A stretch of 64,000 nt of DNA from Lumbricus rubellus (lineage: Eukaryota > Annelida > Clitellata > Crassiclitellata > Lumbricidae). The stretch lies in NCBI GenBank assembly GCA_945859605.1, contig OX243819.1:896361-960360 (forward strand), in the 5' to 3' direction. Shown piece by piece: positions 11,244 to 23,694 of the stretch. Numbering within the stretch: position 1 is the stretch's first letter; each line of letters begins with the position of its first letter. The translations under genes and the position numbers were made by a program. A model generated the notes under the pieces. That model had not been told where the DNA came from. It was given only the letters and a program-made list of their open reading frames with translations, and made no database searches.

Positions 11244-13237
11244 TAGGCCTATAGGCCTATCATCAAAAGCGGCAAGTTCTTCATCATAGGCTTACTTTAT
11301 GCCCTATGAGCTGTCTCATACTCGTATAGTCTAATTTTTGTTCCTCTAAGTTGCTATATTCTAAAGAAGTTTGATTAATGTCGTCATAGAGAGAATCGAA
11401 GCGAAATATCTTGTCTCTGGTCGTTTAGGTCATCCGCAACATTTTCATACTTTTCTCAGCTGATGAATAATATTAGATATCTGCTGTTTTTCCAATTAAA
11501 GATTTCGATAATTAAGGTCTATCTCTCACCATATAATTATAGCCTGCCTTTTTCTATTGAATCTAATTAGAAAGGAAGCCTGTCTTAGCCAATATACGGC
11601 AATCTGAGCCTCACGGTGATATTACCACATAGGCCTACGGATGCGTCGTATAATAGTTTTGTTGATTGAAATGGATGACAGTTGTGTAATACATGTGGTA
11701 TTTTATTGGCATTTGCCATGCACGAAGTGTATGAACGCTTTAAGTTACCGCGTGCAATGCATGCGTGGCCTTTTTAGCATTTGACAAAAATAATGCATGG
11801 TGGCACTGCATGGTTGTTCAGTCTAACCGCTGACTGTGTGATGGCAAATATCATTAGCGTCAACCTCCTTTTTTTTCAAGGCTTGGGACTGACACTGTCA
11901 GAGTGCAAACACTGGCGGAGTTTAGTGGCACTGGTTGTCTGCTGAGACTTATGTTATAATATAATAATATAATGTGATATGATATGATATATGATATGAC
12001 ATGATATAATATGATATAATATGATGGATTATAATATAATAGTATAATATAATATTATTATGGGACAATTGGTTAGAGCATTTGATCTGTAGCGCAAACC
12101 TCCACTCATGTGACACCGTCTATAGGCCTACACGTGGACATTCACGCACCCATGCGACATTGCTGTTCTCTCGTGTATAAACTTACGGTCCTTGGCGCAC
12201 TTCTGAATTTAGTCGATATTGCCCTTCTTGTTATGAGGGATATGAGCAACCCTCAGTGTGGCCCTTGCCGGAGGGAAGACAATTTTGTCTTTGTAGTTTA
12301 GTTAATGGATTCGTGACATTGAAACCAGCCAATCAAGTTGAGAAATTAAGATGCTTGTTGCTGCTTCATGACCCTGTATAATATCAAGGATGATTTGTGT
12401 TGCCCTCCTCTTTTATCCAGGCTTGGAACTGGCACTACCGAGCTTCAATCAATGGCGGAGCCTGATAAGTTTGCTTAACTACATTGTGTCATAAAAATTA
12501 TCATTAAATTATAAATGCCTTGTGCTCCTCAACTACGTCCGTGTTCAACGCGCGGACGCGTTTGAGGACCGCAACGCAATGCTTCAGAATGGCGACATTT
12601 CATGACTGATTACAATGACGTAAAACGAGATTGTAGACGAAGTAACGTTCAAATCGAGTGACTTAGGCAACAATCTTTCGTCTGGTTAACATGACACTCG
12701 AATCATTACCGTGGTTTATGTGATAGCAATCATATTTTCCAAATGGAGCAGAAGTTGGTAGTCAATAGCTATGATTATAGAAAACAGTAGTTCCTTGGGC
12801 TAATCTGACAGTGTCGACAGTGTATGGTCATATACTCATAATCGGCTGTGTTGGTGGTGGAGTAGATTCGGTAGATATCTGAAATAATTAGTTTCAATGG
12901 TGATGATTTGAACACATGCTTTCCGTAGGTTTAAGTATATAGTTTGTCATGCTATAACCACACTTGGTAAAGTTTATAACTTCTGAGGATTATTTTTGAT
13001 ATTTATAGCCAAAATAGTTTCAATCAATCAATTAATTAGTCGATTAACCGCTTTATTGAAGTCATTGGTAATCAATGCAGAAGTAGCAAAATGATTTTCC
13101 GTGTTTAGCAACAGAACGGAACCTAGAAGGGAGGGGGCAATATTTGCACTACGTAGAGCCACAATCTATAAACTTTCGTCATTGCCACCTAATTTGGGGA
13201 GGGGTCTGGGGTAGTGGTTAACACACTAGTACTAGTA
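11244..13237. other. Intergenic, no gene recognised
   Basis: Includes an AT-rich ATGATATAAT-type tandem tract at about 11950-12060. Two related segments near 11870-11920 and 12410-12460 share CAAGGCTTGGGACTG / CCAGGCTTGGAACTG and 'ATGGCGGAG'-like words, suggesting an old duplicated repeat. No supported gene. Confidence 0.4.
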
Positions 13238-13712
13238 GAGCGGCCTGGTGAAAAATTGTGCATTTGTGATACAAGCATGAAATTTGGTACATACCACGAA
13301 AATGTCATAAGAAAAAGATTTGGCTATACGGCCATCGCAGATTTGACCCCTGACCCCAATGGCAGCCATTTTTCAAAATGGCCGACCAAAGTACGGATTT
13401 TAAATTATCTCAGCTTCCAGTGCACTTGGAGTCGTCATCTTGGTGTCTAAACATACATAGTTTGGGGCGAGGGTTCCATAAAAGTCAATAGAAATGTTCC
13501 CCGCGGCTTTATTGGCGGCCATTTTCCAAAATGGCCGACCGAATTATGGATTTTTCAATATCTCAGCTTCCAGTGCACTTAGAATCGTCATCTTGGTGTC
13601 TAAACATACATAGTTAGGGGCAAGCATTCCAACAGAGCCATTGTAGATGTTCTCCGCGGCTTCAATGGCGGCCATTTTCCAAAATGGCCGACCAAATTAT
13701 GGATTTTTCAAA
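13238..13712 (+). repeat. Left inverted arm of the transposon
   Basis: Starts near AGCGGCCTGG, then a unique part (GTGATACAAGCATGAAATTT), then two ~155-bp units. Each unit carries CTCAGCTTCCAGTGCACTT, GTCTAAACATACATAGTT and the near-palindrome GGCGGCCATTTTCCAAAAT. The inner end falls at about 13712. Confidence 0.85.
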
Positions 13713-13971
13713 ATTTCCCGCTTATTTGAAAATCAGCTGTTTTCACCTTATGTTGCGTCAAGTGTGAATATAGTATAATCCAGCTTTTATACTATTTGTG
13801 AAAGTTTTGATTGTGTTCATGTTCATTTGGCAATAAAACAAGTTTTATAATATATGCAATTCAAGATTTTATTGATGTTTTCTGTAAATGTGTACCGTGG
13901 CATATATAAGTCCACATTTGGGAACCTTTGTCCAGACAAAGTACTGACCACAGAATTGTACATCATCCACG

Positions 13972-16298
13972 TCATTCACGGTCGCATAGGCCTCCACAAA
14001 GACAGAGACCAGTGCACTGTAGAGAAGCTTTAACACATTTGCACTGTCCTCTACATCCCTTCTCACACCCACATCGGAGCAGTTCACGACAGGCACGAGA
14101 GGCTTCGGGAAGTGTTGTCCACCTCACTTCCCAGCCACCTTCATTCGTTTTCAGCCACCCCCATTGACCAGGACATGGTAGTTTAGGATCAGCTATGAGC
14201 ATTTGTGCCCAAACGTGACCTGTTTGGTATAGGCAGCTCTCTTTGTATGTTCCACCAGAGCAGCTTGAGTTGGTGGAAGGCCATCCATGGGTCTGTCTTT
14301 CTTTGTGAACAGTTGCTTCCTTGCCTCATTCACTTTCTCCTCGCCACTAGTACGGTCATACAAAAGAACCACAAAGCGCTCAATTACGTCGAGCTGATCA
14401 AAAACAGAACTAGGAGTTGATGCTAAGGTGCAGAATGCTGGGGTGACGTCGTTAAATGTCTTCCAAATGTCCCAGACAGTCCTTTTTCCGCGGCCAGCAA
14501 AGGATGATACCGTGTCACATCCGCTGAATGCGTGCAGGAAGGGCAACGCTATGCACTTTTCTGGACCGAGAGCACGCGCCATCTCATGGGTTGGCAGGTA
14601 TCTGAAGCTTTTGCCTGAAGCAAAACCAACCCACAGTTCATCAATGCTCAGCTGCTGAACTGCTGCTATGGCCAACACCAACACGTCAGAGTCAACTGTG
14701 CGTATCAACACTTTACGATAACCATGTTTGGTGACATCGGAGACATGCAGAAAAATCTTTGAATCAGCTTCCTCCTGAGTACACGGAGCAAGTCCAGTTG
14801 TGTCTCTTTGCCGTGTACAGAGCACATCCTTGTGGTAAGTGGCTATGATCTGTTTTCCTGTTTCTATTTGTAGTTTTGCTATTTGCAGACTCAAGAAAGA
14901 AAACAACTCTGATTTGTTTTCGTCGTTCCTCAGGAATTCCTGCCAGTTTCTGGGTAAAGCACTAGAAGATTCGACGCGCCTTCGACTTCCCTTACCCCTC
15001 ACCAGTGGCGCAACTAGGGGGGTGCTGGGGGGTGCTTGAGCACCCCACCAGGCTAAAAAGGTGACCCACGCAATTTTTCCAAATCCAATGAGTTTTTTCG
15101 TGCGTGGGGGGGGGGGGGGAGGGGTCATTCGGTCTTTAAGATTACACAATCAAGCAAGTTCCTTTGGCACTCGCTACTTCGCACCATCGGCGCTTACAAT
15201 AATAATTCTGAGCACCCCCAGGAAAATTTTCTGGTTGCGCCCCTGCCCCTCACACTGCGTGTGTATGTCTTCAAGCTGCCACGCACATATTCATCCCATA
15301 CAATATCTACTCTATGCACATGCTCCAGCTGTCTTGTGATGTAGGGCAAGAAAATATGAGAGGCATAATCTGAAAAGGTGCATGCAGTGCCAGGTTTCAG
15401 CATGTTGACTATGACGGCTCCATCCAGTATAAGAGCGTCCACAATTGGAACGCCCAATGAATGGCCTGGTTGGATATCTGCCGTGGCCTCATTTGTTGAA
15501 GTAGGAATCAGTTCTTCCAGGCAATTGACAATGTCTGACTTGGTTCCTAGCCGTAATTTGCCCATATTTGAGAGTGATGGTGGGCATGCCTGGTTCTCGT
15601 GTGCAAAAAATTCGTCCAAGTCTCCTTCACGTGTCTGACAGGAAATATACAACCTGGAGAAGAGTGAACAGTCCTTTTTCGCAGATGACAAATGTTCTTT
15701 TGCTCGTGACTTGTTCCGTACAGGTGGACGACTGAAGAGAGGGAAGTTATTTCTTTTTATTGGATCACTGACAGGGCGCGTTTGATTAATGAGACGTTCC
15801 TTGACAAAAGTTTCGTACTGCTCTTGTCCAGTTTTCTCAAGGATGCACATGGTGTTTAAAACTGCTTGATCGGCCAGATCTCTGGTATCCAGGACAAGTA
15901 GGTCATTGCTGTCGTCCAGAAATGGGTTTCCCATCTCCTCGATAACGCTGCTGAGAGCCTTAACCTGATTGAAAAACTTTACCTGTGTGCTTTTTGTCTG
16001 CTCATGATGGCGAAATTCTGACTCCGCATCTGGTTTCCTTATCGATCCCTGGAACTCTTCGATTAGACGGGCCATCTCTGGTCCAGACACCATCCATCGA
16101 CGTAAGGCTTGCGGGTTCTGCGTGAGGCCTATAGCACCTCTGTCATCCTTCACATAAGCGTTGTTCTGCTCGTGAGCTTGGTCGATTGCAATATTCGAGA
16201 ATGCACGCCCTGTCTTCTTGACTGTGAAGTTACCACGCAGAAATTCCTGGAATACAGCAGGATGCTTCTCTGCTAAGACGATCATGTAGAAGAACTGG
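13972..16298 (-). pseudogene. Decayed transposon-borne gene (PIN-like core, Cys-rich tail)
   Basis: The reading starts at a splice-acceptor-like TTTTTAG at 16299-16305, so 5' exons are missing or outside the arms. In order it shows AHEQNN, NPQALRRWMVSGPE, a DSDVLVLAIA strand, FSGCDTVSSFAGRGK, and a Cys-rich tail (CGCEKGCRGQCKC, CTGLCLCGGLC). I recognise this order from uncharacterised repetitive proteins of aquatic animal genomes but cannot name the family. The acidic DxD and GCD motifs suggest a PIN/FEN-like nuclease fold, and the tail resembles a CXC-type DNA-binding motif; both are inference. Two lesions are seen: a 243-bp MITE at 15003-15245 and a one-base frameshift near 14205 that separates the Cys-rich tail. 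Deleting the MITE plus one target copy (251 bp) brings both halves into the same frame. It is confined between inverted arms, so it is transposon cargo or transposase rather than a host gene. Confidence 0.7.
15003..15245. mobile_element. hAT-type MITE inside the transposon gene, 243 bp
   Basis: Terminal inverted repeats CAGTGGCGCAACTAG and CAGGGGCGCAACCAG flanked by perfect 8-bp duplications CCCCTCAC (14995-15002 and 15246-15253). Carries a long G-run and no coding capacity. It interrupts the minus-strand gene. Confidence 0.95.
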
Positions 16299-16512
16299 CT
16301 AAAAATAATACCGCTACATATTACTTAGTATTAGTGATTCTGTATGGCTCAAGGGTGCGTACACTTGGAGTGAATAGACTGGCGGATAATGAGTTCCCGT
16401 GCATCTTTTCACAACAGCAGCTTATTAATTATCAAACCAGATGGATGTGATGAAGCGTAGGTGTTCCACAACGTGGGTGAAATCGTCACAGTCCGATGTC
16501 TGCCGATGTCAG

Positions 16513-17165
16513 AGCTATTAAAAATTCCGTAATTTTGGTCGGCCATTTTGGAAAATGGCCGCCATTGAAGCCGCGGGGAACATTTACAATGGCTCTGTTG
16601 GAATGCCTACCCCTAACTATGTATGTTTAGACACCAAGATGACGATTCTAAGTGCACTGGAAGCTGAGATATTGAAAAATTCCGTAATTTTGGTCGGCCA
16701 TTTTGGAAAATGGGCGCCATTGAAGCCGCGGGGAACATTTACAATGGCTCTGTTGGAATGCCTACCCCTAACTATGTATGTTTAGATACCAAGATGACGA
16801 TTCTAAGTGCACTGGAAGCTGAGATATTGAAAAATCCATAATTTGGTCGGCCATTTTGGAAAATGGCCGCCGTTGAAGCTTTGGGGAACATTTGTAATGA
16901 CTTTTATGGAACCCTCGCCCCAAACTATGTATGTTTAGACACCAAGATGACGACTCCAAGTGCACTGGAAGCTGAGATAATTTAAAATCCGTACTTTGGT
17001 CGGCCATTTTGAAAAATGGCTGCCATTGGAACCAGGGGTCAAATCTGCGATGGCCGTATAGCCAAATCTTTTTCTTATGACATTTTCGTGGTATGTACCA
17101 AATTTCATGCTTGTATCACAAAATGCACAATTCCTTCACAGTTTGGTTCCAGGCGGCTCCACTAT
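16513..17165 (-). repeat. Right inverted arm of the transposon
   Basis: Reverse complement of the left arm, with three ~155-bp units (about 16540-16692, 16693-16846 and 16847-17000) followed by the same unique outer part. The extra unit relative to the left arm indicates unequal exchange or slippage after arm formation. Confidence 0.85.
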
Positions 17166-17221
17166 ACGAAAAACACACAGATGTGAGCTCGCTGTCCGTA
17201 ACCCTTTCAAAGGTTAACTCG

Positions 17222-17241
17222 ACCTTCCATTCGGCAGATGG
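17222..17241 (+). repeat. 20-bp motif ACCTTCCATTCGGCAGATGG, copy 1
   Basis: A perfect 20-bp inverted partner of 23675-23694. An 18-bp match, in the orientation of the second copy, also lies at 20520-20537. It may mark ends of a DNA transposon, but no target duplication was confirmed. Confidence 0.6.
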
Positions 17242-20200
17242 CGTTTGAATAAAATGAGTAGTAGAAAGTTAAGTCATATTCCACTCCTGTAAGAAATTGT
17301 GATAATAAAATTAATCATACTATCAATTATTGTAATCTTACTGCGTTGTGTCAGTTCGAAATTAACCGAAAATATAATATTATTATTTGTCATCTGTTTT
17401 TCGTGATTGTCACGCTACTTATGGTTGCCTGTTAGGATATTTCGTGATTGTCACCTATCACTAAAAATCATTTAATCATTAAAAACTTGTCTAATTCTGG
17501 TCTGCACACCTGGTCGAGCTATAATAGCCATTTAGGCCTACATATTTATTTATTAGTAACCTAAGTTTGCTATTTCAAAAGTCCAGAAGTTAAATAATCT
17601 TTTAAGGCAACAAATTAGCTCACATTATATCTGTCTATGAAGTTAAATATTAAAGATGTTTTATCGCTCATTAAATACAGAAAATTAATAGACATCACTG
17701 TTGCTTTAATAATTATGCTCCTGAAATGGCTATAATTACTTACTTTTGTATACTTAGTACTGTTACTACACTGTACATGACTTACAAAATAGTCGTGCAT
17801 TTGACGGGCTAAAATGTCGACCACCATCTTTCAATCTAACACAGTCGCTTATACCGACCATTTTCCTATTTACTGCTTGCATGATATTGAATGGGCCATT
17901 TCTAAGACTACGAAGCTTTTTAGACAGTAAATAACTGCGTGCGTAAAAGGCTGCGATTTTACGATCCTGATATCTTAAATGTGGCCAGTTGTGCGATACT
18001 TAAAACTCAAGAAACAGGCTATAAATAGCCGCGAAGGTCTCTTAACTGATTTACAAATTGTTCCTGACCAGCAGGCGCGAAGACGGAAGCAGCCCCGGGC
18101 GATTAGAGTTCACCCCGACCCAGTCTACCCCACGTTAACCCTCGCTTCACCCCACTCTGCCCTATAGCTCCGTCGAAGGATTTAACGGTCCTTAATTAGA
18201 TGATCTGCTATCCATCGAATTGCAAGTCAATTGAAAAGTTTATGTTTTCGTGCGACGGAAAGTTAGTGCGTGATGGCGCAGTTTGCGTATAATTATATGC
18301 TGGGAAAAAGAAGAAAAGAGGGAATGGGAAAGAAAAGGGAGGAAATAATGTGGGATGGAAATGATAAGGAGAAGAATGTGGAAAACACGAGTGATTGGAA
18401 AGAAACGAACGGTTAAGGTTGAAAAGGAAGCAGAGCATCATTATTTTATTCCTATGTCCTGATTAACTTAACAAAACAGCGGGTTATAGAGAAAGAATAT
18501 GAAAATAAGAGAGATTTCCCTAAATAAAAAATAGAGCATAAGAAGAAACGGAAGAAAAAGATTGAAACAAATGGAAAGGAGAAAAGGACTTAATTAAAGC
18601 TTGTAGGGAAAGGAGGAATATAAGGAGCACAATAGTCCATGCATGAGAGGAGACAAGAAGACCAAGGACAAAGCAAGTGTCAAATAATTCAGACAGGAGC
18701 AGAGAATTGAAGGCAGGATTTATATGCAGCAGATTTAGATGGATGGAAATGAATAAGAAAGACGAGTAGGGGCTTATAAGTATAGAAGTCGAGAACTTTA
18801 TAGGAATAGCGAATTGCGTAGGAAGAAACGATTAAGAAAAGAACGCACGAGCAGAAAGGAACTCTTTGTCGTCATGCAATGGAGGAGGAGAAATTTTTGC
18901 TTGTAGGATGTGAGACAAGTGTGCCACTAACTAGTGTGGGTGTTTGCACTGCAACAATAAAGATTACCTACTTACTTATAAGAAATTCAACGTAGCTATT
19001 CGAAGAGGAAGTGTTAATATAATAGAATCTGCAGTTTATCCACCACTACTTCCTTCTACAATCATTATCCCTCTGTTTCCGGGAAAGGACGCCAGGAAAC
19101 GACCTCCGCCGACGACGTAAGACATCCGTCTGTCATCAGCCACTTAGCATCGCAGACAATGGTCAATTGTCTCCACCACCATTAACAACCAATTGTCCCT
19201 TTACTATGTCAGCATTCGAATTGCCGGCGATTGTAATGTACACAATGTTATTCAACAAAGACTGAATGAATTGATCGGAGATTTTTTCATGACTGCCCGT
19301 TTGCCACACCATTTAAAGCCTCAGTGAACAGACGTCTAAAAGTCTATAATAATAATAAATATATTATAATTGTAATAAGAAAATAATAATAATAATAAAT
19401 AACAATAAATAATAATAATAGCAGTAGAAGCAGCAGCAGCAGCTGCAGAAGAAAATTGTATCTCCAGAAACAACAATTAAGTAATTGTAACAGTAATTTT
19501 AATTAATGACAATTATAGCAATAATAACATTTATTGGTAAACTTGACGAATCTCAAGACCCATATAAGAAAAGCAAGGTCTGCACTCTGCAGTCTTCGTC
19601 TTGGCTGCGGTCAAGGTCAGAACCACCAGAGCCTAGACTGAGTCAAGACATATTGCGGTCTAACATGACTGATGGAAATTATTATGCAAGTGTATGAAAC
19701 CGATGTAGGCTAACCATGATATCTACTCTGGTCTTCATATCTTTATCATGACCAGATGCAGTACTATTATGTTCATACAAAAAAAATGCACTATATCTGC
19801 GCCTTCAAATGTAATAATTCCAATCCCCTCCCCAGATGGCAGTGAGGCTCTTTCAAGTCAAACTTGGCGGTGGCGTTGACCGAAATATTAGTCTGAGTTT
19901 TTGTGCCCTCTGTGAACATGCAAAGCCATCGGAGGTCAGCCGCAGCAAACAGCCGCCACAAACTTCGATGGCATTGCGCGAGGACCCCGGTATTAAAGGC
20001 GTAGCCTGGACGATTACCTGTCTATTGCCATATACAACAGTTGGTCTACTGCATGCAGCAAATATCTATCAAGTTGATACTCTCACAGCACTTAAAAAGC
20101 CAACAGAGTTTGATTATTAAGCATTTAAAGTGACTCTGCAATGTTTTTAGGCCATATTACATGTTCTTGTATTAGCACATGCACAAGCACAACACAGCGA

Positions 20201-20519
20201 CACAGTCAAAGTTAAAAAAAACAAGAAGCAACCGCAGTGCACACACCAAGAGTGAATAGTACAGTGTTATTATACACACAGCAACTAACATTCCGGTTAT
20301 AATAATGATAATAAAAATGCATAAAATAGGCATAAAAATGAAAATTGTTATTAATAATAATAATATTCGTTCATTTTCAAACTGATACAACACATTGTGA
20401 TTACAATTTGTAGTATGAATGAATGATCACAAGTTATTACATCCATGGACCATGGTCGACTTTACCTGTAGGCAGCCATGCAAGGTATCCATAATGTCCT
20501 GAAATCAATTTGCCAATGT
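17242..20519. other. Intergenic, no gene recognised
   Basis: AT-rich sequence with AAT-rich tracts (19345-19440) and a GA-rich stretch (18300-18800). The 94-codon plus-strand frame at 19836-20120 shows no recognised domain and no clear splice context, so I do not call it. Confidence 0.45.
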
Positions 20520-20537
20520 CATCTGCCGAATGGAAGG
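20520..20537 (-). repeat. 18-bp motif CATCTGCCGAATGGAAGG, copy 2
   Basis: Lies 25 bp beyond the stop codon of the THAP reading frame, in the same orientation as the copy at 23675-23694 and opposite to 17222-17241. Confidence 0.6.
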
Positions 20538-20562
20538 ATGAGCGGACCAAGCAGCAGTTTCC

Positions 20563-21688
20563 TCACTTCTGTGATGAGGTGCTGGTGAGCTTGGCCAGTT
20601 TGCGTTTTTTGGCCGACGAATGGCCAGATTGACCCGACAGTTCATTTGCTTTGTTCGTGAACTCTTTGGCTAAGTTCTTAGCCACGCAGTTAAAAAACCG
20701 CCGGGCAATCAAAGGCAGCAAATCGTGGCCACCAGTACACACGTCCTCGCCTTGAAACTGATCTACGAAGTTGCCGGTGTAAGAGGCGCGATCCATCATT
20801 TTGCAGAACAGTGATCTTTGAGAGGAACTGGAGAGGAATAGTTGCATCATTTCTGGTGTTGACCTCACTTCTTCCCAGACTCTCCAGCAGAGAACGGCCA
20901 CCATGAACGCGAAATCAGTTGGCTTTGAGAGACCACCACGATTAATGCTATCCAGGAATATCGTGGAGGTTCACGATTTGTGACAGCTTTGTGAGTGAGC
21001 CACTGACCAGGTCTTTGAACTGTGTCATATTGACCAATTTCTCCTCAATACTGACAGCTACAGACAGATTGGCCTTAACAGTAACTGATGCCTTAATCTT
21101 AGGCACATCATCTGTCACTTCAAGAATGTAGATGAAGAGGCTCTGATCGATGTGGGTCATTGTGAAGCCCTGAGGAAGAGTAGTTTCCTTCTGCAAGCGG
21201 TCGGCGATTTCAGCTGTTGTTAATTGTGAAATATCATCCGCAGCTAGGGAAGACTCTTCCATTTGCTCGAGGACACTCGCTTCATGCTCCAGTCTGCTGC
21301 TCGTTGTGGCTCTCACAGTTATCCTTGGTGCCACACCTGTGTTTGTCAGGTACCGAGGAGCATTTGGAAGGATCGAAGGGACAGCGCCATCCTTCAGATA
21401 TCGCCGGAAAAGTTGTTTGTCGTCTCCTTTTCTCCGTTGCTTGTTGGTGTCCCTACTTGCCTCAACGAAATCGACTTCTCGGAAATGTAGCGAACAGAGC
21501 TTTGAATGTTTGGTCGGCACAAAGTCTTCTCGCCGTATCGCACGAACCCATCTGTCGCATAAGTCCTTGTCCTGAATGGGAAAGGCATGGTACGACAGCT
21601 TTGAATCTCCTCTTGTGCCAGTATCATCAAGTGTGGATTTTTGGGATTTATACCCACTCCGACAACCATACGCTGCACAGTTCACCAT
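20563..21688 (-). pseudogene. THAP-domain protein gene, frameshifted
   Basis: The N-terminus MVNCAAYGC with a later LCSLHF gives the C2CH zinc ligands of a THAP DNA-binding domain. DRWVRAIRR and GAVPSIL match the conserved Trp and the AVPTIF-like box. After about 246 codons the frame ends at 20948. A different frame immediately continues with FLDSINRGGLSKPTDFAF and runs to a stop at 20563, the C-terminal segment typical of THAP/P-element-type proteins. A one-base frameshift (or unrecognised intron) near 20950 separates them. No RNase-H-like transposase core is visible between the two, so this is a truncated transposon derivative or a short THAP protein gene. Function beyond DNA binding is not inferable. 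Confidence 0.75.
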
Positions 21689-22654
21689 GCTTACATGAAA
21701 TGTATTCTACAGACAAATTGAACACAACACAAGAACCATGCTGAATGATCTAAATACAATATCGAAAATACTGTTGTGAAGGCGAAGCTTTTCGTGTCTG
21801 CTGTCTCCATTATATTTGTCATAATAAGTATGAAAGCAAACTAGTCTAATGCACACAACATAAAATAACAGAGTACTATATCTATAAGCCCCAGTCTCTT
21901 CAATATCCAGAAGGTAAATCAACTGGAGAAGATAGGCTGCGCCTGCCTATAATTATTATACTGCACATAAGCCAACTGAAAGAGAACAGAATGAAAGCAC
22001 AGACAAAGTCAAACAGAAACATGGAGTAAGACTAATTCAAATGTAGGACAAGCAGCCAAGGAAGTTAGTTCAACAAGAACACTTCTAGTTAAAACTAGTG
22101 ATGAACTTATAGAATGCTGACAAGTTTGGGGAAATGAATACTGGTTTAAAGTACTGTATATATACATGTACACTCTGATATTTGACATTCAACAGCCCTA
22201 ATTGACAAACAGCAGCTTTTCAGATCATCCACACTATTACCAAAAACTGGGTCACCCATTCCAATGGTTGGATGATAACAGTACAGTTAAGCAAATATGG
22301 TTAGAATTACCCTGCAGATCAGAAGTTTATAAACGCCATCGGCAGCTGTAACAATATGAATGCTGATTAAAATATTAGTCTCAGCATGTCATCATATTTT
22401 TAATTACTTACCAAACTAAAGAGTTTATGTGTCTAACAAAAGCTAATTCTTAAGAAAGTAACAATATTGCTACATGTACAATTATACATCCAGCGTACTA
22501 CTGCCTGCTGCATTAAACTTTGAACTCATTCTGTGTACAGCCTCCACTGCCTGCATGCACCCAAGTAGATCAACTGTTGTATATGACTCACATCTATAGA
22601 GCCTCTGGTAAGCGTCCACGCGCTACGCGCTTATACCGGGGTCCTCGCATTGCG

Positions 22655-22718
22655 CCACCACACTCCACCCCACCCCCACCCCACCCACCCCACCCCCACC
22701 CCACCCACCCCACCCCCG
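22655..22718. repeat. C-rich CCCCACCC tract
   Basis: Repeated CCCCACCCCACCCACC units, potential i-motif/G-quadruplex on opposite strands. Low complexity, not coding. Confidence 0.85.
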
Positions 22719-23674
22719 ACAGATTAGTTTACACGATGCCGCAACATCTCTCCAGTCTCCGCAGCTCAGCCGGACCATCCATCAGTCACCGCTTTCAACT
22801 GATGAGGCTGATGGGGCAGAAGAAGCATTCAGCGCTCCTCCGTCCTGACATTCCTAATCATCTACACATAATATATGCGTATATTTATTGCATACTGTAT
22901 GTACTATACATATATACATATATATGTATATTTGTATATATGGCCTATATGTATGTATATATAATTTTGAATATAATATTAAATGTACACACATGTCGTC
23001 GATAAATCACTGGCGTGATTAAGTATGAACACCAATCTGTTGATACGTGTTTAAAAGTTTTTGAATATTTTATCTTCAGCGTTTATTATAATGTATGCGG
23101 CACGTATAATGGTCTGCGTAGGAATACTCTGCATGTGCATCTTAACATGCTACAGATGTCATAGAGCCAAACCATTTGATGTTATTACATCGGTATGCTC
23201 ATAGTACGTTACCCAATAATATGTATAAGTAGGTTTAAGGTGGCTCAAATGTATACCATTAAAACGATGGCCGTATATATATATATATAGGTTTTGCATT
23301 ATAAGAGTTTGCTAACTTTGCTTGTTGTTGTTGTTTAACAACAAGTGTCATATCAAAGATAACTAGTGAAGCCATCCTCCTTTCCCCCCTCGCTTGATGA
23401 AGCAATACGACATTGACGTGAAAAGACAGCTTTTATGTAGCCCTAAAGTAGATTCGATTGTGCTGCCAACAGCATCAGCACATTGCCAGCAGCTAAAAAT
23501 TAATGGATAGGATATTGTAATATCTTCGTTTTTAATTTTCAATCTGCCATAAACCTCAGAGTGATTTGCAATTCGCAGCACGAACGGATGATAACAAGTT
23601 ATTATGGGAGCAGAATAATATTTAACTTTGGCAGACATGCAAAGCGACTTAGGCTACCCGTAATCTTACTATCC

Positions 23675-23694
23675 CCATCTGCCGAATGGAAGGT
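23675..23694 (-). repeat. 20-bp motif, copy 3
   Basis: CCATCTGCCGAATGGAAGGT, exact reverse complement of 17222-17241. Confidence 0.6.

Larger units (their letters stand above)
13238..17165 (-). mobile_element. DNA transposon with long repeat-built inverted arms
   Basis: A 475-bp left arm and a 653-bp right arm are inverted copies enclosing one decayed minus-strand gene. The outer ends pair as AGAGCGGCCTGG with GGAGCCGCCTGG. The arms are made of ~155-bp tandem units, two on the left and three on the right. I could not fix a target-site duplication, so the outer ends are accurate only to about 10 bp. The superfamily is unassigned. Confidence 0.75.

Noticed and set aside
13214..17007. Frames within the inverted arms (for example at 13214-13450, 16555-16785, 16768-17007)
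   Set aside because: They are translations of the tandem arm units and run on both strands.
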